Made by a program: the position numbers and the translations under genes
The notes under the pieces: model-generated
Told to the model about the DNA's origin: nothing
What the model saw: the letters and a program-made list of their open reading frames with translations, nothing else
Databases searched by the model: none
DNA from: Seiridium cupressi
Taxonomy: Eukaryota > Ascomycota > Sordariomycetes > Amphisphaeriales > Sporocadaceae
Length of the DNA: 64,000 nucleotides
Direction: 5' to 3'
Assembly (NCBI GenBank): GCA_036674765.1
Contig: JARVKI010000017.1
Coordinates: 487,842 to 551,841, forward strand
Part shown: piece after piece, positions 23,241 through 32,665 of the stretch
Layout of the letters: every line of letters begins with the position of its first letter
How positions within the stretch are numbered: position 1 is the first letter of the stretch

Positions 23241-24183
23241 TCATCTAGATTTAAAGAGGATTATCGACATGAATACTAAGAAAGAGGCAAGCTGCCTCCT
23301 ATAGCAATAAGCGACGTTAGAAAGCCTTGCCAATGTCGTTGAGGTTAATGGCGGTTTAGTCATGGCGGACCTTGTCTTCAAGAATCGTGGTGATTGCATT
23401 ACTGTTATGCAGCGTGTCTGTCGGACGAGTTCACCATCGCTCGCCAAATGCCTCTGAGAGTTGAGACTATGGCAATCGGATGATAGCATCGAAGGCTCCG
23501 CAAAGGAATATGAAGATGTAAAAAGAGTGTTTATTTACCTCCAGTTCAAACTTGCTCTTGCCACGTTCGCAACGCCTTGGATGTATTGCCTGACGCTGCC
23601 GCCGATGATCTCAGCCCAGCTAGGAACAACTTTGAGTGCCCCTCTCCCATCTCTCGTATGATCAAATGCCTCTTGAGTACCCAGTCCGTTAATTCTTGCC
23701 ACAGCTTCGAGGTTGTGAGACACAAGCTCTGCCTGATCGGACTTGTCTCAGCATCCCGCCCATAGTTTCCTGCAGTTTACTTACCTCTTTCATGTAAGAT
23801 AGTATATCGTTCGATCTCATAATTCTCAGTTCTATAACGAATGATTCATGATAATCCGCTTACATTAGCACGGAGTCTGCTGCTAGCGGGGCGAAATCTT
23901 TGATAACCGCATGCTCGAAGACATGGTTCAGGTATGCAAAGTCTGCGCCCATAATCGAACAGTGAGAACAGGGGACTCACTCCCGCTGAGAGTTGTCTCC
24001 TTGAGAGTATTTCTTCTGTTTGAAAAAATCTCCATTCCCGACCCATTCCTCCTGGAAGACGAGTTGCCTATTGAAGAAGCATACATCGGTGACTACTCGT
24101 ATTACCCGCTGGACCGCAAAGTCATAGCTCGCTCTTAGAATCTTTGATACAGCAGCAATGGCCGAATAGACAACAGGCTCCAT
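23241..24183 (-). pseudogene. Possible multi-exon gene or relic of unknown family
   Basis: Protein-like pieces occur in order on the minus strand. One begins with Met at 24183 (MEPVVYSAIAAVSKILRASY). A second reads DFAYLNHVFEHAVIKDFAP at about 23955-23875. A third, 23732-23539, reads AELVSHNLEAVARINGLG and ends SVRQYIQGVANVARASLNW, bounded by CAG and GTAAAT splice-like signals. Possible last-exon pieces (RGIWRAMVNSSDRHAA, TAINLNDIGKAF) contain stops or need frame changes. I could not join the first two pieces in phase, so it is either a gene with an exon I misread or a decayed gene. No family recognised. Its start lies a few bases from the beginning of the oxygenase relic on the other strand. 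Confidence 0.3.
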
Positions 24184-24189
24184 CCAACA

Positions 24190-25474
24190 CTCGGGTATCT
24201 ATGAGATCGAGTGGATTGACCTTCACCTCACAAAGTCAAAGACAGACCTTCTACGATATGAACATGACACAACACATGCTAATGCACTGGCACAACTACG
24301 AGCCTTAGCAAAAGTCAAAGGCTTCAGTGATAATCCGAAGAAGCAAGCAGATCTCTACCAAATATTGGCAGAGAACTATGCCAGTCATGATAGTCTGCAA
24401 GAACTGTGGACGCAAGTTCACACAGTCCCCGATAGGGTTTTAGGGAACAGTTAGAGCGCGGCCAACAGCTCTTCTATCGCTATGCAGCGGCAAACCTAAT
24501 GTCCTCCTCCACCGTTTACTTGAGCCTACTCAATGGGTTCTTCAAGTCACCGATGGTCTGGTCGGCATCAAACCCGGAGGCTTAGCACATATAGCGACAA
24601 TCCGCGTACGACTTCTACACTCTTCAGTACGTCAGCGGACCCTCAAGCTTGTCGAAAGCCGCCTCAGTACTTCAACGTCGAGCAACATGGCGTCCCCGTC
24701 AACAAACTTGACAGTATCCATTCCATTGCCACGTTCTATTACAACCACATGTGGCTGGAGCTACCACAGGTGAGAATCTATCCTACGGAACAAGAGAAAG
24801 CAGACTGTATAGCGCTGTTTCGTAACCTGGGATATCTTTCAGGAACGCCCGACAAGTACTTCGCTTCAGTTGCGCAAGCAATCGCCACAATGGAATCCAT
24901 GCTGGTGCATGAATTGAAAATAACCAGCACGAGCCGGGTCGTGTGCTTCAATTTCATCAAGTCTCTGGAGGATCTGCCACCATTCAACGTCTCCCAAGAA
25001 TTCATTGAGGCAGGTAGCAGAGCGCTGAATAGTAACCAACTATGCGACGATCTTGATCTGGGTCGACCTGGATGAGTACCTTACGCATGTTTCATGGGTC
25101 ATTGCTGGCTAGTCAAGACGCTCTCAGTGGTTCAGAGGCTCAGCCCTAGGATTGGCCAGTGGGTCATTCTTGTAAGTCTAGTGTTATTCCAATCTAGTGC
25201 ATCGCTAATGGTTGGGAAGCAAAGGAGAAATCTGCTGCAGTCGGTTGTGATTCAAAGCGGTCTTAAAGAGGCTTCCACGTTTGATTTCAAGTACGTGCCA
25301 AAGGAGGGGGTTGAGACCGGTAAGGAGAGTAATGGGCGAAAAGAGATGAAGCTCGGTCTTCTTTCTCGGCCTGTAGAGGCATTCTACATCAGTTTTCTCT
25401 TACTCGGGATAACGCTTGTGGTCTCTATTTGCGTCCACACCACTTTCAAATTATACTCAGTGACTTCCCATTAA
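24190..25474 (+). pseudogene. Broken mpaB-family (ER-bound oxygenase-like) gene
   Basis: Translated pieces follow the order of the fungal mpaB / rubber-oxygenase-like family (DUF2236 type), whose MpaB and MpaB' members are oxygenases of mycophenolic acid biosynthesis. The pieces are IEWIDLHLTKSKTDLLRYEHD and LQELWTQVHTVPD; then, in another frame, EQLERGQQLFYRYAAANLM; then PTQWVLQVTDG and IATIRVRLLHSSVRQR; then, in another frame, PQYFNVEQHGVPVNKLDSI up to ALNSNQLCDDLDLGRPG; and finally FDFKYVPKEG and a hydrophobic C-terminal segment near 25380-25440. Stops or frame changes fall near 24452, 24500, 24640 and 25075, and a conserved middle section is shortened. No intron pattern rescues these breaks, so I call it a pseudogene. 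It sits at the edge of a metabolic cluster and may once have belonged to it. Confidence 0.7.
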
Positions 25475-25561
25475 TGAATCAAAAACAATGCTACAAACAA
25501 TTGTATTTGTTGGATCAATTAGATAGCAAGACTGCCCCTGAGATAACTGAGGAAGCCTTAT

Positions 25562-27539
25562 TTACCACACGTATCTAAAATGAACGTTCTGGCGATCAGT
25601 CAGATCCTTGAAATCAGTATCCTCGTGTACCCTCTGGTCCCGGGTGCTATCCACGCGATCACGTCGGCAGTTCTCCCAGTAGCAATACGCGCCATACATA
25701 GCAATGGTAATAATCGAAAGGACGTAGCTTCCCAAGATGGCGCCGGTGCCCAAGGGATACAGCGGAGCTTGATCAGATTTGAAGAAGTGAGGAGCGACAA
25801 TATTCGACACTGGATCTCAAGTCAGCCAAGGAAACAATGTTGCGCGGAAGGATACACGACTTACCACAATACGCAATAAACACTAGAGCTTGAACCGTAA
25901 CCTTCTTCGTATGACCCGAAATATTCGTGACATTAAGGGCCAGCATCACGATGTAGGGACCAAGAAAGAACTTGGCCATCCACAGAGCTCCGAGTCGACC
26001 GCCAACATTACTCTGGGGAAGTGTATACAAGAAGATCGAGGCAATCATGCCGACAAGCTCTCCCGCGATAATTATTGGGACACGACATTGTAACTTGGGC
26101 CATCTCCGCGTCAGGTACCATACACCACCATTGCAGAGATATGCGGAGATGGTCGCGACGGCTCCTTCAGGCATGGATAAAAGGAGAGCTCTGCGAGAAC
26201 TGTAGCCCAGCCCTTTGATGATTAGACTTTGGAAATCTAGTATATCCTTATTAGCATCTATACATGGAAATCCCACGGGGTATTGTCCAGGCTTGACTTA
26301 CTGGTAAGAGCACCGTTGGGAATACTGCAGAAAACATTAAAGGCGAACATCAACCATGTCTTCGGGTCCGTAAAGGCTTCGATCACTTGATCCTTCTTGA
26401 ATGTCTTGTTCTCGATACCAGTCTGATCGGCACGGAGGCGTTCGACTGTGATCGCTTTCTCACGCTCCCCAATAAATTTGGCCCTTGTCAAGTTGTCTGG
26501 GAGGAAGATACCAAGTATCACGGACCACACGAGCGATACCGAGCCGAGAATAATGAAATACCACCGCCACTGGCTACCGCCTGCAATAGCACCGACACTA
26601 ACATCGTCAGCAACCAAAAAACATCATCATGACAGGATTGTGTCTTACCCATAGCCAATGGGACCAGATACAAATACGGAGAGGTTCGTATACATGAGAC
26701 CGGAGCGGAGGGCCTGCTCACTGGTAGTTGTTAGCGCTGGAAAATACTCAAGCTCAGGTAGGAAAACTCACTTTCGGGTATACCACATGGTCAACATCAA
26801 GTATCCTCCTGGAATGAGGGGTGCCTCGAGAACACCCAGGAGCACACGAAGGGTAACTATGGCAGCGAAACTGTGGGTGTACGCGGTCGCAAGGAGGATG
26901 ATACCCCACACTGCACGGAGTCAGCACTTTTCTTTTTGGAAAGCTCATTGAGACCGTGAAAGGGAGACACCTACAGAATATGGCCCCACTCATCAGCTTT
27001 GCGATTGGCAGTTTTTGCACTGAGACGTTGTGTTAGCACAAATAACTGAATACTCGCGTAGCTATCTACTCGACTGTGGTCCACCAGTAAAACGTGGTTT
27101 GCGTTGCTATCGTCCCAGGGGCTTTTGACGCGCTGCTGGTTCCTCGCAAATATGGGTATGGGCATTGGAGATTTGCTCACTTACACAGGGATGCGGCAGG
27201 CAGACACCAAACCAGATAGCCAAAATAAAAGGCACTCCCCAGCCAGGAGTAGCGATCTCCCGTTGCGCCAGTGTCCTCTCTCATGCCGTATAGGGCACCC
27301 GTGGACGTCGCAACCTTGTCCATGGCACCGAGGATGATGTTGAACCAGAGGATGGGGATCAGTCGCCTGTCCAGTTTCCATCGTAGCGACACCTCTTCCT
27401 TTCGTGAGTAGGGCTCATTTTCGGTGAAGTAGTCTGCATATGTAGCTGCGACATCGACTTGCTTGTTGCTTTGCAGGGGCTTGCCCTCCTCGTCGGTGAC
27501 GCTCGCAGGCCGCTTGTTGTCGGGTGTGATCTCGGCCAT
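25562..27539 (-). CDS. MFS transporter, Dal5-like anion:cation symporter
   Basis: Major facilitator superfamily permease of the fungal allantoate-permease-like (ACS) branch, which takes up carboxylates, vitamins or related small anions across the plasma membrane. Seven exons fit in phase: 27539-27185, 27019-26975, 26910-26772, 26720-26649, 26597-26302, 26236-25865 and 25809-25562, giving 508 residues with about 12 hydrophobic segments. Visible markers include LRWKLDRRLIPILWFNIIL, LLQKLPIAKLMSGAIF, TLRVLLGVLEAPLIPG, MWYTRNEQALRSGLMY and a cytosolic loop before SQWRWYFIILGSVS. A start at 27539 is preferred over 27662 because the extra N-terminal residues look non-coding. It lies beside an aminotransferase gene on the same strand and may import the cluster's substrate. 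The transported compound cannot be read from sequence. Confidence 0.92.
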
Positions 27540-28630
27540 GCTGGGAATAGTTCCAAAGAGCAGCTGAGTGATCCTTCTCGAAGTGTCGATGAAACAGGAT
27601 TGGCAGTATTGTATTTCTTGCTTGTTCCACTGTACACACTCGAGTCTATGTCGGAATGACAAGATATGGACTGTCTACACCGTCACAATTGAGGACTCTC
27701 GCGCGGGATGAGCAAATGCAAGAGATGTGCAGTTCTCGGCTACGTACAAATCATTGGCTCAACCAGTCTCAAGACGGATATAAATGACATCCAGCAGTTC
27801 CCATGCGCCAGGTGTCTCCTCGCCCAGCCGGATGGTTTCTACCGGGGCAACGCCGCAGAATCATTATCACTGGGATGACTACAAGCTAAGATAGGACCGA
27901 CGATTGACGACCGCGTCTCCTCCGCAGTGGTTTGGGGCGCCTGAGAAGCGTAATCGTCCAGGGACAGATAGCCCTACCGATAGCATGGTTGGGTTATCAG
28001 TCAAGCAGCGGCATTGCTGAGATTAGAAGCCGAGTTCCGGGCGTCGGTCGCCGACGCCTAGCGTCCGATGATGAGCAGTCAGTGGAACTTGGGTTGGTTC
28101 AGGGGTGGAAACCATAACGCGGGGTCTCTGTCCAGGTGCACCCTTGCACGTAACGCCTCGTATGATCATAGGCTGGATCTATGGTTGGACCCTGGTTCAC
28201 ACCATGAACGCACGTGAGGACAGGGGCTGGGCATTATCATGATCGTCAAAAGATTACCAGGTCTGATTCGAGTTCCGTCTGCCGTCAGGAGGTCCAAGCT
28301 GGAAGCTGCACACGACTACTTAGGTCAAGTTATTTCAGAAACGCAATGCTCTATTGTAATATATAATAAAATATTTCGAAAGATATAAACGTATCCAACA
28401 CGATATAAATATTTTACTTGATATGTTTTGGATTTCTACGATTTTCTGTCGATTTCGTTATAATAATGTAGTATGGTTTTTATTGAAATAATGCGGAAGT
28501 GTGCAGTTTCCTGCTTGGACCTCCTGCCGTCTGTTCTGCAAACTCATGTGATTTTTCAGAACAAGTGATTTATTCAATATCAAGAACTGGTTTCGCAAAT
28601 TCTGAACATGGGCACTTGAATAGCCTGTCG
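27540..28630. other. Intergenic MFS transporter / aminotransferase A
   Basis: About 1.1 kb holding the MFS promoter and the 3' end of aminotransferase A. It contains the CGG/CCG inverted repeat at 28040-28058 and an AT-rich block at about 28330-28490. No gene recognised. Confidence 0.6.
28040..28058. promoter_or_regulatory. Candidate Zn2Cys6 binding site (CGG-N3-CCG)
   Basis: A perfect 8-bp inverted repeat, GGCGTCGG-TCG-CCGACGCC, with CGG and CCG triplets facing each other across 3 bases. This is the half-site type known for fungal Zn2Cys6 dimers. It lies about 500 bp upstream of the MFS start. Binding by the cluster regulator at 32.7-35.1 kb is inferred only. Confidence 0.45.
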
Positions 28631-30085
28631 TTACCGGATGCCGATAGACAGGTTACTCCCAACATCTTCTCCCCTCTTCACCCTTGCTCTGATATCTACA
28701 ATAGCGTCTGCCAACCTTTGAATGCCTTCTTGAATCTCGTCCTCCTCATGCCAAGCCCAGCATAACCTGATGCACTTGGCAAATCCCCCTTCCTTCTCGG
28801 CTCGCGCGAGGCTGCCCTCATCTCCAGTGACCACAAACATGTGACCAAATGCCACCCGCAACTGATAGTCTTTGAAGGCAATCGCTGCTACTACCTTAGC
28901 GCTAGGAAGGTCCTCTGGAAGGCTCAAGTAGGCGAAGAATCCACCCGCTGTCTCGGTCGTCGCATCTGCAGGTCTGTTGACCTCGACTTTCATGCCCAAG
29001 GGCACGAGTAGCTCTTCGATAGCTTTCATGAGAACATAGTACCTCTTTCGATAAGTCGGTATTAGGGTATTCTTGATGAAGTCTTGCAGATACCCGCTCT
29101 GCAGCATCTTGTTCACAAATGTCGAAGCCAGATGAGCGGGGTTGCCTCCTGAACTTGAGGCACCTCTGTAATGATAATTAGTTTCGCAATAGTCAATACT
29201 TGTGGCCATCGAAACTTACACTTCTGCTAGCTCTCTCGCAAAGGCCGGAGAGCAATCAGCCCAGCCGACTCTAACTCCAGGGCCGATGACCTTTGAGAAT
29301 GACCCATTGCTGACTGTGTTGCCAAATTCGGTGTAACCTGGCGTCGCTCGATCAACATCTGACAACCGTGGCGGCACAAGAGCCACTGCATCATCCGCTG
29401 CCGCCGAGTCTTCTGGCCACTGTAGAAAGTCATATACATCGTCTGAGACCAGGAGTGCGTCGTACTCGCGGGCCAAAGCTACCAGCTCCTTCCGCATCCT
29501 CAAAGACATCGTCTTGCCACTTGGATTGGAGAATGTTGTCACCAAATAGATGAAGTACTTATAGACCTTTGGGTATGTCTTCCCGGTCTTGATTGTAGGC
29601 GCGGCTTGAGTTGCGCTGGCCTCGGCTTCCTGCAGCTCGCGGCGCAGAAACTCGATATCCAGGCCCTCCTGGTCATCTTCAGGAACACCACGAAGCTTGC
29701 CCTGAAAACCATTGTCTTCAAAGATAGGACAGGCCAGAAAGTAAGTCGGCTCTACCATGAAGATTTTCCGCGTGTACACCGGATCCGAGAACTTTAGCAG
29801 TATGTTCGCCAGGTTTCCTGACGCGCCATTCGTGATACATATTCTGTCTTTACTTGTTGGCTCGCTTGATGTGTAAACGGATGAGAGCCATTTTGCAATG
29901 CTCTCCCGCAATGCAGGGTGTCCTTGGTGCGGTCCGTAGATAAGAGCTGCTGCGCTCTCTTGGTCAGAAGTAAGGATTTGTTCAGCGCCCTTCAGTAAAC
30001 CCTCCTTTGCAAAGAGCCGTGGACTTGGCCAACCCAGCTGAAGGTTGATCAATGGCCTCACAGGTTCTTCCGGCACGGAGCCCAT
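28631..30085 (-). CDS. PLP-dependent aminotransferase, class I/II (copy A)
   Basis: Fold-type I aminotransferase that moves an amino group between an amino acid and a 2-oxo acid. Exons 30085-29220 and 29165-28631 join in phase to 466 residues. The PLP-binding Lys is in SNGSFSKVIGPGVRVGW (K265). The cofactor-contacting regions YGPHQGHPALR, ITNGASGNLANI, FSNPSGKTMSL and VSDDVYDFL are intact. GGFFAYLSLP and CWAWHEEDEI lie near the C terminus. It resembles the fungal branch annotated as 2-aminoadipate or valine-pyruvate aminotransferase-like; the substrate is unassigned. The single intron falls at the same residue and phase (V|GAS) as in copy B at 39.1-40.5 kb. It is divergent from the isocitrate-lyase-like gene, with a 608-bp shared upstream region. 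Confidence 0.9.
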
Positions 30086-30693
30086 GTTGTTTGCGTCTCT
30101 TTGATTTGTCCTGTTAAGATTGAAAGTTGTGGTGGAATCTAAATTCCTCGATTCTTTGAAAAGACTGAAATTGTGACGCCGATAGCCGGAGTTTATGCTA
30201 CTCCGACTATAAACCGAAACTTTCCATATCTCTCATGGTCCTACTAAAATATCGACTACATACAGTCTCGGCAATAACTTGGATTTGGGGGAATGATCAT
30301 ACTTGGGCCCATTGCCGCGCCAGGGATCCTAGCGTCGGGCGCTAGGGATATACGCCGAATGTGGGATCATATCACCAGAGATATCGGCTTGCAGGTTTCG
30401 GCATGGGCTTCCCTTACCTCCGCGACTTTGTAGAGCGTCGCGGCAAGTCTCCCTAGCTCGACCAAGGCATGGGCACGTGTAAGGGTCCTGTGCGGAATAT
30501 GGACCTCTTTTCAGATCGGATACCTGCCGAGACAGCTGCTTGGAGCTCATGTGGAGGCTGAGTATACGTCCGTCGTCGGAGAGTGTAGACAAGAAAACTT
30601 GAGGCTCAAGGTGAACACACATTTTACCTCTACGTAGAACAATTGATTGAGTATACCCTTTTCGTCTTCGACAGGAAACCCGTGAAAGGTAGA
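30086..30693. promoter_or_regulatory. Divergent promoter: aminotransferase A / ICL-like gene
   Basis: 608 bp separating two divergent start codons, so it must hold both promoters. It includes the CGG-N13-CCG inverted repeat at 30187-30205, about 100 bp upstream of the aminotransferase ATG. The arrangement allows coordinated control of the two genes. Confidence 0.6.
30187..30205. promoter_or_regulatory. Candidate Zn2Cys6 binding site (CGG-N13-CCG)
   Basis: CGGAGT, 7 bases, ACTCCG: 6-bp inverted arms with terminal CGG and CCG triplets facing inward across 13 bases. This layout is typical of Zn2Cys6 dimer targets. It lies in the divergent promoter. The link to the neighbouring regulator is inferred. 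Confidence 0.45.
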
Positions 30694-32601
30694 ATGGCTC
30701 CCAAGTACGCAGACACCAAGACTGAGATCGATGCCTTTGCGGCTGAGGTCAAAGAAATCCAGGAATGGTGGCAGACCGACCGCCAAAAGCACATTAAAAG
30801 GTTGTGTATACATTCGAACATCAGAACGAATATTTTTCTAATGATGACAGACCTTATACCGCCGAGTCAATCGCCGCTCTGCGCAACATCGGTTTCAAGA
30901 CAGAGTACCCATCCAGTGTACAGGGACGGAAGCTATGGCGCATCCTGAATGAGCACAATGCGAAAGGGACATACGACCTCACGTTTGGTGTTACCGACCC
31001 GATGATTGCGAAGGAGTTGCCCAAGGCTGGCAGTAGGAGATCCCGAATGTGATTTCCGAGACCTTGTTCACTGATTCGTCTTATAGTGCAAACTGTCTAT
31101 GTTTCCGGTGCTCTCTGCGGACTGTCACAAGCTGCTTGGCCTGGTGCGGATCACGCAGACTATCCGGCGGACTTGGTCCCCTCGGTCGTCAAGCGCATCC
31201 TCAATACTCAATTGTTTCATGACCAGCGTCAAACTCAGCTCCGAATGCGATACAGCGAAGAGGATCGCAAAGAGCTCGAGTGCATCGACTATATGCTGCC
31301 CATTGTTGCAGATGCAGACATGGGATTCGGGACTCTTACGGGCTGCATGAAACTCACCCGGAGTTTTGTGGAGTCCGGCGTTGCCATGATCCATATTGAC
31401 GATCTAGCATTAGGTCTAAAGAAGTTCACCAGTGGCGAGGGCAGAACAATTGTTCCAACATCAGAGTACCTGAGTAGACTAACGACCGTGAGGATGACGT
31501 TCGATATTATGGGGTACGCTAAGCGCTCTCGAGCCCGAAGTGATGCTTGGCTGCTAACAAATTGTCGACCAGTGCGGATACCATGTTGCTCTGTCGATGT
31601 GATAGTGACCATGCCGAGTTCATCACTAGGTACGTCGACCATACGAAGCATTTGAAGTCATATCTTCCTTACTAATGGCATTTTGAAGTGTGCTAGACCC
31701 GCGTGATCACCCATATGTATTAGGTGCTACAAAGCAGATCCCCTCGTTCATACAAGCTCTGGAGGACGGCAAGGGGTCTGGAAAGGATTATTTGGCAGTG
31801 AAGTCAGAATGGAAAGCAGCAGCTGGCCTGATGACTTTCGACGACGCTGTCAAGTCCATTGCCGCTGAGGAACAGTACCAGGCCTACATTTCCGAGGTTG
31901 GTGACAAGGTTGTAGCTCTTCAGGAGAGAAAAGCGATCGCGAAGCGGGTAATAGGCCAAGAAATTGCGTTCGACTGGGAACTCCCACGTCTACCAACCGG
32001 CCAATACATGTGGCAATGGTGTACAAAAGCCGTGATCGACCGCGCTGTCCTCGCAGCACCTCTAGGGGATGTAACCTGGAGCAGACAGGGTAAGTACATG
32101 ACCTTCCAGCTAAACACGGAGCGAATACTAACCAATTTGTGATTGCAGATAAGCCTAGTGAGTTGGAATTTTCATCGTTCCCACGTGAATTGTTAACTAA
32201 CATATTCCCTAGACAAGAAAGATATGCACGAATTTCACACCAGTGTGCGAAAAGTCTTCCCAGACCGACTTTTTGCCTTTGGTTACGTTGGCAACTATGA
32301 CTTCACAAAGAACGGCTACACCCAGGAAGAGGTCGAGTCGTTCCCGGCGGACATTGCGAAATTGGGATGCGTCTGGCAAGTGCAGCCGATTTGGGCTACA
32401 CAGGGCTTGAGTCTGCACGCCCAGGAATTCGGGCAGAAATTCAAGGACGGTGGTATTGCTTGGTACATGCGTGAAGTTGCCGCTCCAGCAATGGCTAAAC
32501 AGGCGACCGACAAGACAGGGAGGCCGCAGGCTCGAGGTGACTACCTTGCCGATGCCTTCTTTGATGTTGTTGCAGGACTCAATATTGTGGAGCAGGCATA
32601 A
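30694..32601 (+). CDS. Isocitrate-lyase-like protein lacking the KKCGH signature
   Basis: Member of the isocitrate / 2-methylisocitrate lyase superfamily. Exons 30694-30800, 30851-31032, 31087-31513, 31573-31629, 31689-32089, 32149-32157 and 32213-32601 give 523 residues, near full ICL length. The 9-nt sixth exon may be skipped without changing frame. Family landmarks are present: WWQTDRQKHIKRPYTAE, KLWRIL, TVYVSG, ADYPADLVP, QLFHDQRQ, IVADADMGFGTLT, LDPRDHPYVLGAT and WQVQPIWATQGL. The catalytic signature KKCGH of true isocitrate lyases (KRCGH in methylisocitrate lyases) reads KKFTS at residues 208-212, removing the catalytic Cys and the His. IEDQ reads IDDL, and the Trp after VYVSG is also absent. 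All other exons are open and in phase, so this is an intact divergent enzyme or pseudoenzyme rather than a pseudogene. It is unlikely to be the glyoxylate-cycle enzyme. Confidence 0.85.
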
Positions 32602-32665
32602 AAGCAGCCGGGCTTGTGTAGTGAATTGATTAGATTCATCCGTACCGACTGATATTTGCTCCTCC

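Noticed and set aside
24533..25075. 180-codon plus-strand frame as an intact small gene
   Set aside because: It is the middle to C-terminal part of the broken mpaB-family gene; its first 40 codons are out of the family frame.
30694..32601. Calling the ICL-like gene the glyoxylate-cycle isocitrate lyase or a pseudogene
   Set aside because: The catalytic KKCGH signature is absent, so the standard name would mislead; all exons are open and in phase, so it is not a pseudogene on this evidence.
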